Below, piece after piece: positions 34,199 to 43,481 of a DNA stretch of 64,000 bases. The notes under the pieces were generated by a model, which did not search any database, was not told the DNA's origin, and saw only the letters and a list, made by a program, of their open reading frames with translations. Each line of letters starts with the position of its first letter. Positions within the stretch are counted from its first letter, which is position 1. A program made the position numbers and the translations under genes. This DNA comes from Flavobacterium sp. Sd200. GTDB taxonomy: Bacteria; Bacteroidota; Bacteroidia; Flavobacteriales; Flavobacteriaceae. The DNA lies in the NCBI RefSeq assembly GCF_009826935.1, contig NZ_WUMN01000002.1:620001-684000 (forward strand), written 5' to 3'.

Positions 34199-36097
34199 AT
34201 GAGCGATGCAATAAAACACGAATGCGGTATTGCTTTGTTAAGGCTATTAAAGCCTTTGGAATATTATAAAGAAAAGTATGGTACAGCCTTTTATGGCATT
34301 CAAAAAATGTACCTGCTTATGGAAAAACAGCACAACCGCGGCCAGGACGGCGCAGGGTTTGCCAGCATAAAGCTGGATGTTAAACCCGGCCAGCGCTACA
34401 TTAGCCGCGTGCGTTCTAACCAGCCACAACCCATACAGGACGTTTTTGCGCAAATAAACCAGCGCATTAACGAAGAGCTTACTAACAATCCTGAATATGC
34501 AGACAACGTTGAGTTGCAAAAAGACCAGATACCTTATTTAGGCGAGGTTTTTTTAGGCCACGTGCGCTATGGTACTTTCGGAAAGAACAGCATAGAGAGC
34601 GTTCACCCGTTTCTGCGCCAAAACAACTGGATGCACCGCAACCTTATTGTGGCAGGTAACTTTAACATGACTAATGTTAAAGAGCTTTTTGACAGCCTTG
34701 TAGAATTAGGGCAGCACCCTAAAGAACTTGCCGACACTGTTACGGTAATGGAAAAAATTGGCCATTTCCTTGACGACGAGGTTAGCGACCTGTATCAGGT
34801 ATGTAAATATGAAGGATACAATAAACAGGAAGCATCGGCAGTAATATCCGAGAGGCTTAATGTTGCGCGCATACTTAAGCGTGCCTCTAAACAATGGGAT
34901 GGTGGCTATGCCATGGCCGGCATGTTTGGCCACGGCGACTCATTTGTTTTTAGAGATCCGGCCGGTATTCGCCCTGCATACTACTATCAGGACGATGAAA
35001 TTGCCGTAGTAGCATCAGAGCGTCCTGTAATACAAACTGTATTTAATGTAGATTTTGATGATGTAAAGGAGCTTGAGCCAGGCAATGCCATAATCATCAA
35101 AAAAAGCGGAGGCATATCGATACACGAAATTATACCTCCGGTAACTAAAAAAGCCTGTTCGTTTGAACGTATTTATTTTTCGCGCGGAAGCGATGCAGAG
35201 ATATACCAGGAGCGCAAAGACCTTGGTAAATTAGTATTGCCACAGGTACTTGAAGCCATAGACAGCGATACTGACAATGCTGTTTTCTCGTACATTCCTA
35301 ACACTGCCGAAACATCATTTTATGGTATGGTAGAGGCTGCACAGGACTTCTTGAACCAGCGTAAGAACAAACACATTTTAGAACACCGAAACACCCTTAC
35401 CGAAACTACACTGGAAGAGTTGTTAAAGGTTAAGATACGTACTGAGAAGATTGCCATTAAAGACGCCAAGCTGCGTACTTTTATTACTGAAGACAGCAGC
35501 CGCGACGACCTTGTGGCACATGTATATGATGTTACTTATGGGGTTATTAAACCACAGGACAACCTTGTTATTATAGACGACTCTATTGTGCGAGGCACCA
35601 CGCTAAAAATGAGCATCATTAAAATGATGGACAGGTTAAACCCTAAGCGCATTGTAGTGGTATCGTCGGCACCGCAAATAAGGTATCCTGACTGTTATGG
35701 AATAGATATGGCCAAGCTGGAAGGTTTGGTGGCCTTTCAGGCAGCACTGGCTTTATTGAAAGAACGCGGATTGGAGCACATAATACACGATGTATATAAT
35801 AAGTGTAAAGCACAGGAAAACCTGCCCGACAGCGAGGTGATAAACCACGTTGTGGAATTCTATGCACCGTTTACCGATCAGGAAATATCAGACAAAATTG
35901 CACAGATGCTAACCACTAAAGATATTAAGGCTGAAGTTAAGATTATCTTCCAGACAGTAGAGAACCTGCACATTGCCTGCCCTAAAAACTTAGGAGACTG
36001 GTATTTTACAGGAGACTATCCTACTCCTGGCGGAAACCGTGTGGTAAACAAAGCCTTTATTAATTTTTATGAAGGTAATGATGCCCGTGCATATTAA
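34199..36097 (+). CDS. purF: long-form amidophosphoribosyltransferase (PurF-like)
   Basis: 632 residues, longer than the usual 470-510 of PurF. The N-terminal class II glutaminase part starts MSDAIKHECGIA; Cys9 is the expected nucleophile, so removal of an eight-residue propeptide is implied, as in Bacillus PurF. Further: EKQHNRGQDGAGFASI, GHVRYGTFG, and the PRPP-binding site LVIIDDSIVRGTTLK. Expected reaction: PRPP + glutamine to phosphoribosylamine, first step of purine synthesis. The extra length comes from inserts in the glutaminase domain and a C-terminal extension (PTPGGNRVVNKAF). A second, standard PurF may exist elsewhere, in which case this paralogue might do something else; symbol tentative. 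Confidence 0.85.
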   Translation: MSDAIKHECGIALLRLLKPLEYYKEKYGTAFYGIQKMYLLMEKQHNRGQDGAGFASIKLDVKPGQRYISRVRSNQPQPIQDVFAQINQRINEELTNNPEYADNVELQKDQIPYLGEVFLGHVRYGTFGKNSIESVHPFLRQNNWMHRNLIVAGNFNMTNVKELFDSLVELGQHPKELADTVTVMEKIGHFLDDEVSDLYQVCKYEGYNKQEASAVISERLNVARILKRASKQWDGGYAMAGMFGHGDSFVFRDPAGIRPAYYYQDDEIAVVASERPVIQTVFNVDFDDVKELEPGNAIIIKKSGGISIHEIIPPVTKKACSFERIYFSRGSDAEIYQERKDLGKLVLPQVLEAIDSDTDNAVFSYIPNTAETSFYGMVEAAQDFLNQRKNKHILEHRNTLTETTLEELLKVKIRTEKIAIKDAKLRTFITEDSSRDDLVAHVYDVTYGVIKPQDNLVIIDDSIVRGTTLKMSIIKMMDRLNPKRIVVVSSAPQIRYPDCYGIDMAKLEGLVAFQAALALLKERGLEHIIHDVYNKCKAQENLPDSEVINHVVEFYAPFTDQEISDKIAQMLTTKDIKAEVKIIFQTVENLHIACPKNLGDWYFTGDYPTPGGNRVVNKAFINFYEGNDARAY

Positions 36098-36220
36098 GTA
36101 AAAACCCTTAAACGATTATTTGCGTTATTGAACGAAAAAAATTGCAGGGCACGCATAATACCTATATTTTTACCCAAAATAGCATTAGTAAAATTTAATT
36201 TTACGGTATTTTTGGGGGCC

Positions 36221-36256
36221 AAAAAAGGGGAAACTGTACAGTTTCCCCTTTTTTAT
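36221..36256 (+). terminator. terminator after the PurF-like gene
   Basis: Perfect inverted repeat AAAAGGGGAAACTGT / ACAGTTTCCCCTTTT (36223-36237, 36238-36252) followed by TTTTATTT. The effective stem is about 12 bp with loop TGTACA. Confidence 0.88.
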
Positions 36257-36392
36257 TTCCAGATATATTTCATTGTTAAACAATAATTTGCAATAAAAAC
36301 AGTATCTTTATTCGGGTTAAGGTTTTTATCACAACTACATCTCCGCCAAATTAAACCACTTTAATTTCTTAACAAAACTTTAACTGTAATTT

Positions 36393-36436
36393 GGTTCGGA
36401 CACAACCGAACTAACCGAACTAACTTTGTATATTTG
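36393..36436 (+). promoter_or_regulatory. operator/promoter region of the regulator-RND efflux operon
   Basis: An inverted repeat GTTCGG (36394-36399), six bases, CCGAAC (36406-36411), and a direct repeat of the nine-base unit CCGAACTAA (36406-36414 and 36415-36423). The second unit runs into the -7 element TAACTTTG (36421-36428); a second -7-like TATATTTG lies at 36429-36436. A protein bound here would block RNA polymerase. The neighbouring GbsR/MarR-type regulator is the obvious candidate. The rest of the 36257-36392 gap shows nothing else. Confidence 0.6.
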
Positions 36437-36458
36437 CCCAAATTTTCATCTTGAAGCA

Positions 36459-36944
36459 ATGGAAGATTTAGCAAAAGAACGCGAAGAACTGATAGAGATG
36501 TTTGGCGTACACTTTGAGAGTGTGCACCACCTCCCTCCTTTGGGTTCGCGCATACTTGCCACGCTTATACTGGATTCGGGCTCACGCAAGTATTCGTTTG
36601 ACGACCTTGTAGAGATAATGGGAGCAAGTAAAAGTTCGGTATCTACCAACCTTAGCCTCTTGGTCAAGTTAGGTAAACTAACCTACTACACCCTGCCGGG
36701 AGACCGTAAAAAATACTATCGCCCATCTCAGTTTAGCGAACGTTTTGACAACTACATGCGCATGATAGCTTTTGAAAAAGAAATTATGGAACGCATGGTA
36801 ACCTACCGCCAGCAAACCGCTACCTGTGCCGACGATAAAGAACTTGAGAAAACGCTGGCCTATAAAGAGCACATACTGCAAATGGAAGCACTGCTTATCA
36901 ATACTATCCAGAAGTTTAAAGACCTCGAAAGTAAATCTAAATAA
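36459..36944 (+). CDS. GbsR/MarR-family transcriptional regulator of the RND efflux operon
   Basis: 161 residues from ATG 36459 (an in-frame start at 36426 would overlap the -7 element, so it is rejected). Winged-helix domain: LGSRILATLILDSG, SFDDLVEIMGASKSSVSTNLSLL as the HTH (core MGASKSSVSTNL), KLTYYTLPGDRKKYYRP as the wing. A C-terminal helical part with MERMVTYRQQ likely dimerises. Members of this group in Bacteroidota usually precede RND or ABC exporters and repress them until a ligand binds. The adaptor gene starts 34 bases after the stop. Ligand unknown. Confidence 0.87.
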   Translation: MEDLAKEREELIEMFGVHFESVHHLPPLGSRILATLILDSGSRKYSFDDLVEIMGASKSSVSTNLSLLVKLGKLTYYTLPGDRKKYYRPSQFSERFDNYMRMIAFEKEIMERMVTYRQQTATCADDKELEKTLAYKEHILQMEALLINTIQKFKDLESKSK

Positions 36945-36978
36945 TCATCATCTTTTTAAATACAATAGAACAAACAGA

Positions 36979-38142
36979 ATGAGAAACAAGTCGTTTTTAG
37001 GCGCAATGGCCGCCATTATAATGCTTAGCGCATGCGGTAAAAAAGAGGAAGCCCCGCAACAGGCTGCGGCTGCCCCGGTACCCTTCCCTGTACAAACGGT
37101 TACTAAACAGGATGCCACCGTATTTGAAGAATATACCGCTAACCTTGAAGGCCGCCAAAATGTAGAGATACGCCCAAAGGTTACAGGATTTATTACCAAA
37201 ATATTTGTAGATGAAGGACAAACAGTGAGAAAAGGCCAAATACTTTTTAAACTGGAAACCCAAACCCAAAATCAGGATGCTGCTGCTGCAAAAGCTGCTG
37301 TTAATGCTGCTCAGGTAGAAGTTAACAGACTTGCACCGCTTGTAGAACGTAAAATTATAAGCAATGTGCAGCTTGAAACTGCCAAAGCAAACCTTGCACA
37401 GGTACAGGCAAACTACCAGGCCATAGCTACAAACATTGGCTTTGGTACCATTACCTCTCCGGTAGATGGTGTTATTGGCAGCCTTCCGTTAAAAGAGGGG
37501 GCACTGGTAAGTCCAACATCTGAGGTTGCATTGACCACAGTGAGCGACACAAGGGTAATGCGCGCTTACTTTGCTCTTAACGAGAAGCAAATGCTAAACT
37601 TTAGTAAGACCTTTAAAGGTGCTACGCTAGAGCAAAAACTAAAAAACACACCTGCTGTTACTTTACTATTGGTTGATGGTAGCGAGTATGACCAGAAAGG
37701 TCGCATAGAAGCCGTTACAGGTCTTGTAAATGCAACAACGGGTACAAGCCAGTTCAGGGCAGAATTCAAAAATCCGCAGGCAATTTTAAGGAGTGGCAGC
37801 AATGGCATAATCCGTTTGCCAATTAACTATAACAATGCCATAGTGGTACCGCAAAATGCAGTGTTTGAACTACAGGGCAAGCAAATGCTTTATGTGGTTG
37901 ATAAAGATGGTACTGTAAAATCTAAAGTAATAACCACAAGAACTACATCGGGTACCGACTTTATTGTTGAGGAAGGGCTGGAAGAAGGCGAAGTTATTGT
38001 GGTTGAAGGGGCTTCTAAACTTAAAGACGGTATGAAGATCATTCCGCAGGAAGCTAAAAAAGAGCAGCCTGCCGATGCACCTATTCAGGACACTGTTGCC
38101 AGCTCTGTGAGCAAAACTAAAACCGTTACTACCAAAAAATAA
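36979..38142 (+). CDS. RND efflux periplasmic adaptor lipoprotein (AcrA/MexA type)
   Basis: 387 residues from ATG 36979, which gives a lipoprotein signal (FLGAMAAIIMLSAC, Cys at about 18). A longer in-frame start at 36826 lies inside the regulator gene and is rejected. Seen: lipoyl half-motif VEIRPKVTGFITKIFVDEGQTVRKGQ, a helical hairpin with AAKAAVNAAQVEVNRLAPL, the second lipoyl half ITSPVDGVIGSLPLKEGALV, and the beta-barrel/membrane-proximal domains. It links the RND pump to the outer-membrane factor. Second gene of the four-gene operon; the pump starts nine bases later. Confidence 0.93.
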   Translation: MRNKSFLGAMAAIIMLSACGKKEEAPQQAAAAPVPFPVQTVTKQDATVFEEYTANLEGRQNVEIRPKVTGFITKIFVDEGQTVRKGQILFKLETQTQNQDAAAAKAAVNAAQVEVNRLAPLVERKIISNVQLETAKANLAQVQANYQAIATNIGFGTITSPVDGVIGSLPLKEGALVSPTSEVALTTVSDTRVMRAYFALNEKQMLNFSKTFKGATLEQKLKNTPAVTLLLVDGSEYDQKGRIEAVTGLVNATTGTSQFRAEFKNPQAILRSGSNGIIRLPINYNNAIVVPQNAVFELQGKQMLYVVDKDGTVKSKVITTRTTSGTDFIVEEGLEEGEVIVVEGASKLKDGMKIIPQEAKKEQPADAPIQDTVASSVSKTKTVTTKK

Positions 38143-38151
38143 AACTGAGAA

Positions 38152-41100
38152 ATGCTTAAAACGTTTATAGAAAGGCCGGTACTCTCTACCGTAATTTCGA
38201 TATTGATAACCATTCTGGGTATCCTGGGGCTGCTGTCGCTGCCTGTAGAGCAGTATCCGGAAATTGCACCTCCTACCGTGCAGGTAACAGCAACCTTTAC
38301 AGGTGCCAATGCCGAGACCGTACTTAACAGTGTTGTAATTCCGCTTGAGGAAGAGATCAACGGTGTAGAGGGCATGACCTACATGACCAGTAGTGCCGCC
38401 AACGACGGTACGGCCAACATTACCGTTTACTTTGAATTGGGCGAAGATCCGGACATTGCTGCGGTAAACGTACAAAACAGGGTATCGCGCGCTACGCCAA
38501 AACTTCCTGCTGCCGTTGTGGCCACGGGTGTAACTACAGTTAAAAGGCAGGCAAGTTCGCTAATGTTCCTGTCTATGTACTCTAACAACCCGCAATATGA
38601 CGGTACATTTGTACAAAACTATGCCAAGATAAACCTTGTGCCTAAACTACAGCGTATTAAAGGTGTGGGCCAGGTAAACGTGTTTGGTAGTAAAGACTAC
38701 TCTATGCGTATTTGGATAGACCCTGAAAAAATGGCTACCTATCAGCTTACCCCTGCCGATATACAGGCTGCACTTAACGAACAGAACGTTGAGGCCGCGC
38801 CGGGTAAATTTGGTGAAAACGCCAAAGGTATTTATGAATATGTAATTAAATACAAAGGACGTTTATCTAAAATACAGGATTATGAAAAGATAGTGGTTAA
38901 GGCCACAGGCAATGGAAACTTTGTAAAACTGGGCGATGTTGCAACAGTAGAGCTTGGCGCCTTTAGTTACGGCTCTAACAATATGGGTATGGGCAAAGAA
39001 GGTGTTGCCATGGGTATATTCCAAACATCAGGATCAAATGCCCAGGATATTATTGAAGAGGCTAACAAAATCATGGAAGATGCCAAAAAGAACTTTCCTG
39101 AAGGCATCGATTATGTGGTGCCATTTAGTACCAAAACGTTCCTTGATGCATCCATCCATAAAGTAATTTCTACTTTAATCGAAGCCTTTATACTGGTATT
39201 TGTGGTGGTTTTCCTGTTCCTTCAGGATTTCCGCTCTACGCTAATCCCGGCCATTGCAGTTCCGGTGGCCATTGTAGGTACGTTCTTCTTCCTTTCAATG
39301 TTTGGATTCTCAATCAACATGCTTACGCTTTTTGCGATGATCCTTGCCATTGGTATTGTGGTCGATGACGCCATTGTGGTTGTAGAGGCGGTGCACGCCA
39401 AACTCGACGAAGGCGAAAAAGACCCCAAAAAGGCAACCCTAAGCGCCATGAGCGAAATTACTGGTGCCATCGTTTCGATTACCCTGGTAATGTCGGCGGT
39501 ATTTATCCCGGTATCGTTCCTAAAAGGGCCATCGGGTGTATTCTACCAACAGTTTGCCGTAACGCTTGCCATATCAATTGTAATATCGGCAGTAAATGCA
39601 TTAACGCTGAGCCCGGCATTGTGTGCGCTGTTCCTTAAGCCGCATGACGACCACGACCACAAAAAGAAAAACCTTAAAGACCGTTTCTTTACAGCGTTTA
39701 ATACAGGCTTCGATGCCATGAACAGTAAATATGTGGGCTCGCTGCGCAGGCTTGCCCCACGCAAATGGATAACCGTGGTTATACTGCTTGTATTTAGCGG
39801 CATTACTTACTGGTTGTTTGTTACTACGCCATCGGGCTTTATTCCAAGTGAAGACCGTGGGGTAATCATGGCCGATATTACCATGCCTCCGGGAACAACG
39901 CTGGAAAAAACACAGCTTACTGTAAACAAGCTTGACTCAGTACTGCAGTCTATGCCTTTAGTTGAGGCAAGGATGAGTGTTGTGGGCTTTAGTTTGCTTA
40001 ACAGCGTAAACGGTGGTTCGTATGCTTTCTGTGTAATTAAATTAAAAGACTGGAAAGACCGTACCGAAGAAAACCAAACAGTGCAGGCTGTTACAGGCGA
40101 GCTTTTTGCCCGCACGGCCGGATTTAAAGATGCACGACTGCTGTTCTTCTCGCCACCAAGCGTACCCGGTTTGGGTAGTGCCGATGGTTTCGAGTTCAAA
40201 ATTCAGGATACCGGAGAAGACGACTGGGCAACGGTGAGTAAAGTGAGTAACGAGTTTCTCGCCGAGCTTAACAAACGCCCAGAGATACAGTATGCGCAAA
40301 CCAACTTTAACCCTTCGTTCCCGCAATATCAAATGGATGTGAACATCGAGAGGGCTAAAGATGCAGGTGTATCGCTTACAAATATTTTCAACACCATGCA
40401 GGGTTATTATGGCGGATTATATACCACCGACTTTAACCGTTTTGGTAAGCAGTTCCGTGTAATGATACAGGCACAGCCGGACCAAAGGGCAGACGAAAAC
40501 TCTATAAACAAAATATATGTGCGTAACAATGCAGGCCAAATGGTTGCCATAAGCCAGTTTATAGACTTTAAACGAATTTATGGCCCTGAGGCTGTAGCAC
40601 GTTTCAACCTCTATAAGGCTGTAAACGTAAACGGTGCTGCCAAGCCGGGATACAGCTCCGGAGATGCCATTAAGGCTATACAGGAAGTTGCCGCACAGCA
40701 CCTGCCAAAATCATACAGCTATGAGTTTAGTGGTATGACCCGCGAAGAAATTATTGCAGGAAGCCAGGCTGCAGGCGTGTTCCTTTTAAGTTTGATATTT
40801 GTGTACTTCCTGCTTAGTGCGCAGTACGAAAGCTACATTATTCCGCTTGCGGTAATCCTTTCGCTGCCTGTGGGTATTGCCGGAGCCATTGGCTTTGTAA
40901 AACTCGCCGGGCTGGAAAACAATATTTACTTCCAGGTAGCACTCATCATGCTTATTGGTCTCCTTGCCAAGAATGCCATCCTTATTGTAGAGTTTGCCGT
41001 TCAGCGACGCAAGCATGGGCTAAGCATTGTAGATGCGGCTGTTGAGGGCGCACAGGCACGTTTAAGGCCAATCTTAATGACCTCTTTTGCCTTTATCCTT

Positions 41101-41301
41101 GGATTGATGCCGTTGGCACTATCTGCAGGGGTTGGTGCTGTGGGTAACCGCAGTATAGGTATGGCAGCCGTGGGTGGTATGCTTATAGGTACTGTATTTG
41201 GGGTATTTGTTATCCCAATATTGTACATCATATTCCAGGCATTGCAGGAAAAAATATCGGGCAAGCCTAAACAGGACCAAACAGAGAACGCTGTTGCTTA
41301 A
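38152..41301 (+). CDS. RND multidrug efflux permease, HAE1 family (AcrB/MexB type)
   Basis: 1049 residues, normal for HAE1 pumps. Twelve membrane helices with two large periplasmic loops. Seen: N-terminal MLKTFIERPVLSTVISI, the helix-4 proton-relay pair in AIGIVVDDAIVVVEA (Asp-Asp), FIPVSFLKGPSGVFYQQFA, and the helix-10 lysine region GLLAKNAILIVEFA. It exports drugs, detergents or other hydrophobic compounds using the proton gradient. It lies in the regulator-adaptor-pump-channel operon; substrate cannot be predicted. Confidence 0.95.
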   Translation: MLKTFIERPVLSTVISILITILGILGLLSLPVEQYPEIAPPTVQVTATFTGANAETVLNSVVIPLEEEINGVEGMTYMTSSAANDGTANITVYFELGEDPDIAAVNVQNRVSRATPKLPAAVVATGVTTVKRQASSLMFLSMYSNNPQYDGTFVQNYAKINLVPKLQRIKGVGQVNVFGSKDYSMRIWIDPEKMATYQLTPADIQAALNEQNVEAAPGKFGENAKGIYEYVIKYKGRLSKIQDYEKIVVKATGNGNFVKLGDVATVELGAFSYGSNNMGMGKEGVAMGIFQTSGSNAQDIIEEANKIMEDAKKNFPEGIDYVVPFSTKTFLDASIHKVISTLIEAFILVFVVVFLFLQDFRSTLIPAIAVPVAIVGTFFFLSMFGFSINMLTLFAMILAIGIVVDDAIVVVEAVHAKLDEGEKDPKKATLSAMSEITGAIVSITLVMSAVFIPVSFLKGPSGVFYQQFAVTLAISIVISAVNALTLSPALCALFLKPHDDHDHKKKNLKDRFFTAFNTGFDAMNSKYVGSLRRLAPRKWITVVILLVFSGITYWLFVTTPSGFIPSEDRGVIMADITMPPGTTLEKTQLTVNKLDSVLQSMPLVEARMSVVGFSLLNSVNGGSYAFCVIKLKDWKDRTEENQTVQAVTGELFARTAGFKDARLLFFSPPSVPGLGSADGFEFKIQDTGEDDWATVSKVSNEFLAELNKRPEIQYAQTNFNPSFPQYQMDVNIERAKDAGVSLTNIFNTMQGYYGGLYTTDFNRFGKQFRVMIQAQPDQRADENSINKIYVRNNAGQMVAISQFIDFKRIYGPEAVARFNLYKAVNVNGAAKPGYSSGDAIKAIQEVAAQHLPKSYSYEFSGMTREEIIAGSQAAGVFLLSLIFVYFLLSAQYESYIIPLAVILSLPVGIAGAIGFVKLAGLENNIYFQVALIMLIGLLAKNAILIVEFAVQRRKHGLSIVDAAVEGAQARLRPILMTSFAFILGLMPLALSAGVGAVGNRSIGMAAVGGMLIGTVFGVFVIPILYIIFQALQEKISGKPKQDQTENAVA

Positions 41302-41312
41302 ACAAGTATAAC

Positions 41313-42731
41313 ATGAACGCAAAGAAATATAGAATAATTATACTGGCCGGAGCAGGCTTGCTGTTGCAATCGTGCTTTGTTGCCAAAGAATATAAAAGGC
41401 CCGATGTGAAGGCAGAAAACCTGTATCGCACAGAGGTACAGGTTCAGGACAGCACATCGCTGGCAGATATATCGTGGGATAAAATTTTTACAGATAACCT
41501 TTTACAGGGACACATTAAAAAAGGGCTTACCAATAATTTTGACATTCGCGTGGCGGTGCAAAATATTGTGGCTGCCGAGGCTTACCTGAAACAGGGTAAA
41601 GCAGGCTACCAGCCTACCTTTAACCTTGGTGCCGACTGGACACACCAGGAACTGTCTAACAACTCGCAGCTTGGCGCACTGTTTAGCCAGCAAACCGGTG
41701 GTGGAAGAGTGCGTGTAGACCAATACCAAATTACAGGCTCTTTGGCTTGGGAAGCCGATATTTGGGGCAAGATTCGCAGCAACAAACGTGCGCTTAATGC
41801 TACTTACCTGCAAACGGTTGCCGCCAAACAGGCTGTGCAAACGCAGTTGATATCGGATATTGCATCTACATATTACCAACTGCTTTCGTTAGACATGCAG
41901 CTTAAAATTGCAGACTCTACCCTTGTAAACCGAAATGAGAGTATAGAGGTAATACACGCACTTAAAGATGCAGGCAATGTAAATGAAGTTGCCGTTAAGC
42001 AAACCGAAGCTCAAAAATATGCCACCGAAATTATTATAGAAGACCTTAAGAACAGCATTGTGCTTATGGAAAACTATATGAACATACTTTTAGGCCAGGC
42101 TCCGGGTCCAATACAAAGATCGGCATTTGAAGACCAGCAATTAAATCCGGAAATTAAACTTGGTTTTAGTGCTTCACTGCTTCGCAACAGGCCCGATGTT
42201 ATTGCCGCCGAATATGCTCTGGTAAACACCTTTGAGCTTACCAATGTAGCCCGTGCTAATTTTTATCCGGCGTTAAAAGTTACCGGCACAGGTGGTTTAC
42301 AAACCATAGATATAGACAACCTTTTCAGTGCCAACTCGCTTTTTGCTAATGTAATCAGCGGATTAACGCAGCCGCTATTCAACCAAAGGCAAAACCGCAC
42401 CCGCATGGAAGTTGCAAAGGCCAACCAGGAGGCAGCTTATGTGCAGTTTCAGCAGGCTGTGGTTAGCGCAAGCCGCGAGGTTAGCGATGCCCTTGCCAAT
42501 TATAACAACGAAACTAAAAAAATTGGCATACGCGAACAGCAGGCTGATGCCCTTACTAAAGCTGCCGATTACAGCGACGAACTTTTAGAGTATGGCCTTG
42601 TTAACTATCTTGAAGTACTAACCGCAAAAGACAATGCGCTTAACACTCAGCTTAGTCTTGTAGACAACCGCTACCAACAATATTTAGCCATAGTAACCCT
42701 ATACCGCGCACTTGGCGGGGGATGGAGGTAA
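41313..42731 (+). CDS. outer-membrane efflux lipoprotein (OprM/NodT family TolC-like channel)
   Basis: 472 residues. Lipoprotein signal ending LLLQSC (Cys about 21), then the outer-membrane factor family repeats: long amphipathic helices with two homologous halves, the LRNRPDVIAAEYALV motif (about 289-303), FYPALKVTGTGGLQ and YLEVLTAKDNALNTQL near the C-terminus. It forms the trimeric exit duct of the RND complex encoded just upstream (11-base gap). A strong terminator follows. Confidence 0.94.
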   Translation: MNAKKYRIIILAGAGLLLQSCFVAKEYKRPDVKAENLYRTEVQVQDSTSLADISWDKIFTDNLLQGHIKKGLTNNFDIRVAVQNIVAAEAYLKQGKAGYQPTFNLGADWTHQELSNNSQLGALFSQQTGGGRVRVDQYQITGSLAWEADIWGKIRSNKRALNATYLQTVAAKQAVQTQLISDIASTYYQLLSLDMQLKIADSTLVNRNESIEVIHALKDAGNVNEVAVKQTEAQKYATEIIIEDLKNSIVLMENYMNILLGQAPGPIQRSAFEDQQLNPEIKLGFSASLLRNRPDVIAAEYALVNTFELTNVARANFYPALKVTGTGGLQTIDIDNLFSANSLFANVISGLTQPLFNQRQNRTRMEVAKANQEAAYVQFQQAVVSASREVSDALANYNNETKKIGIREQQADALTKAADYSDELLEYGLVNYLEVLTAKDNALNTQLSLVDNRYQQYLAIVTLYRALGGGWR

Positions 42732-42792
42732 AACCCATAATTAGAGTACTTTTCTCTTTAATTATTTTTTAGATTAATTGTTTGTTTTATGT

Positions 42793-42831
42793 AAACCACC
42801 CGTTGCAGGCAACTGCAGTGGGTGGTTTTGT
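42793..42831 (+). terminator. terminator of the RND efflux operon
   Basis: Stem AAACCACCC / GGGTGGTTT (42793-42801, 42820-42828) extended by GTTGCAG/CTGCAGT with wobble pairs, loop GCAA, T-run after. Confidence 0.87.
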
Positions 42832-42937
42832 TTTAAGTGTACTTTAACACACGTTCTATAACACATTACGTGGAATATTATAAAATCTAATCTGCGATTG
42901 TAAAGTAACTTTGCATATTACAGAATATGCATTTGGT

Positions 42938-43366
42938 TTGAATAAAAACGGCAACATAGTAGTACTTGACAACAGCAAAGACAATGCTGCGCTTATTGGT
43001 ACAGCAATAAATGAGGCCGGGCATAAAAACAAAGTAGTATTGTTTGATGATGCCGAAGCAGCAGGCCATTACCTGCGTGAAAACCAAAAAGAAGTGTTTA
43101 TGGTGCTGCAAAACAATGCTACACCTGCCATACAATTGCCAGACAGCCGGAATATGGTGTACATGAACGAAAAGTTTAAGAGCAATGCCATACCTTACAT
43201 GTTCCTTGTACTAACCGAGCATGAAAAACCCACAGGCAGGCATACATTTATACACTGCTATTATAAAACAGATGAAATTACAGGATTGAGCGAAACCCTT
43301 ACCAGTGTGGTAGATTTTTGGAAAGACCATGTTTTTCCGCCAAGGGTTAACTACTATCAGCAATAA
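42938..43366 (+). CDS. degenerate response-regulator receiver-like protein
   Basis: About 142 residues. The layout resembles a stand-alone CheY-like receiver of the flavobacterial type: beta-1 NIVVLDNSKDN, beta-2 KVVLFDDAEAAGHYL, beta-3 VFMVLQNN, and IPYMFLVLTEHEKPTG with a conserved Thr. The phosphoacceptor Asp expected at the end of beta-3 is Gln/Asn, so it is probably not phosphorylated. No ATG opens the frame; TTG at 42938 is chosen because the earlier TTG at 42911 lies inside a TAACTTTG box (42906-42913) that may be its promoter. An alternative is a non-receiver alpha/beta protein. A hairpin terminator follows. Confidence 0.65.
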   Translation: MNKNGNIVVLDNSKDNAALIGTAINEAGHKNKVVLFDDAEAAGHYLRENQKEVFMVLQNNATPAIQLPDSRNMVYMNEKFKSNAIPYMFLVLTEHEKPTGRHTFIHCYYKTDEITGLSETLTSVVDFWKDHVFPPRVNYYQQ

Positions 43367-43391
43367 CAATTTTACATTTTTGGGAGAAAAG

Positions 43392-43425
43392 AAGGCCTCA
43401 TACCGTAATGGTGGAGGCTTTTTTT
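43392..43425 (+). terminator. terminator after the receiver-like gene
   Basis: GCCTC (43395-43399) pairs with GAGGC (43414-43418), inner TACC/GGT pairing, and T-run 43419-43425. Confidence 0.7.
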
Positions 43426-43481
43426 GTTTGTGTTTTCAAATACTTTTGCCTATTTTCATTTTTTAAATTTCTACCCAAAGC

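Noticed and set aside
36207..36214. TATTTTTG as a promoter before the PurF-like gene's terminator
   Set aside because: It precedes a strong terminator with no gene between and has no -33 box.
36826..36978. Longer N-terminus for the RND adaptor
   Set aside because: It lies inside the regulator gene in another frame and hides the lipoprotein signal that begins at 36979.
37870..38475. 201-codon open frame antisense to the RND adaptor and pump
   Set aside because: It crosses the boundary of two confident genes on the other strand; low-information shadow frame.
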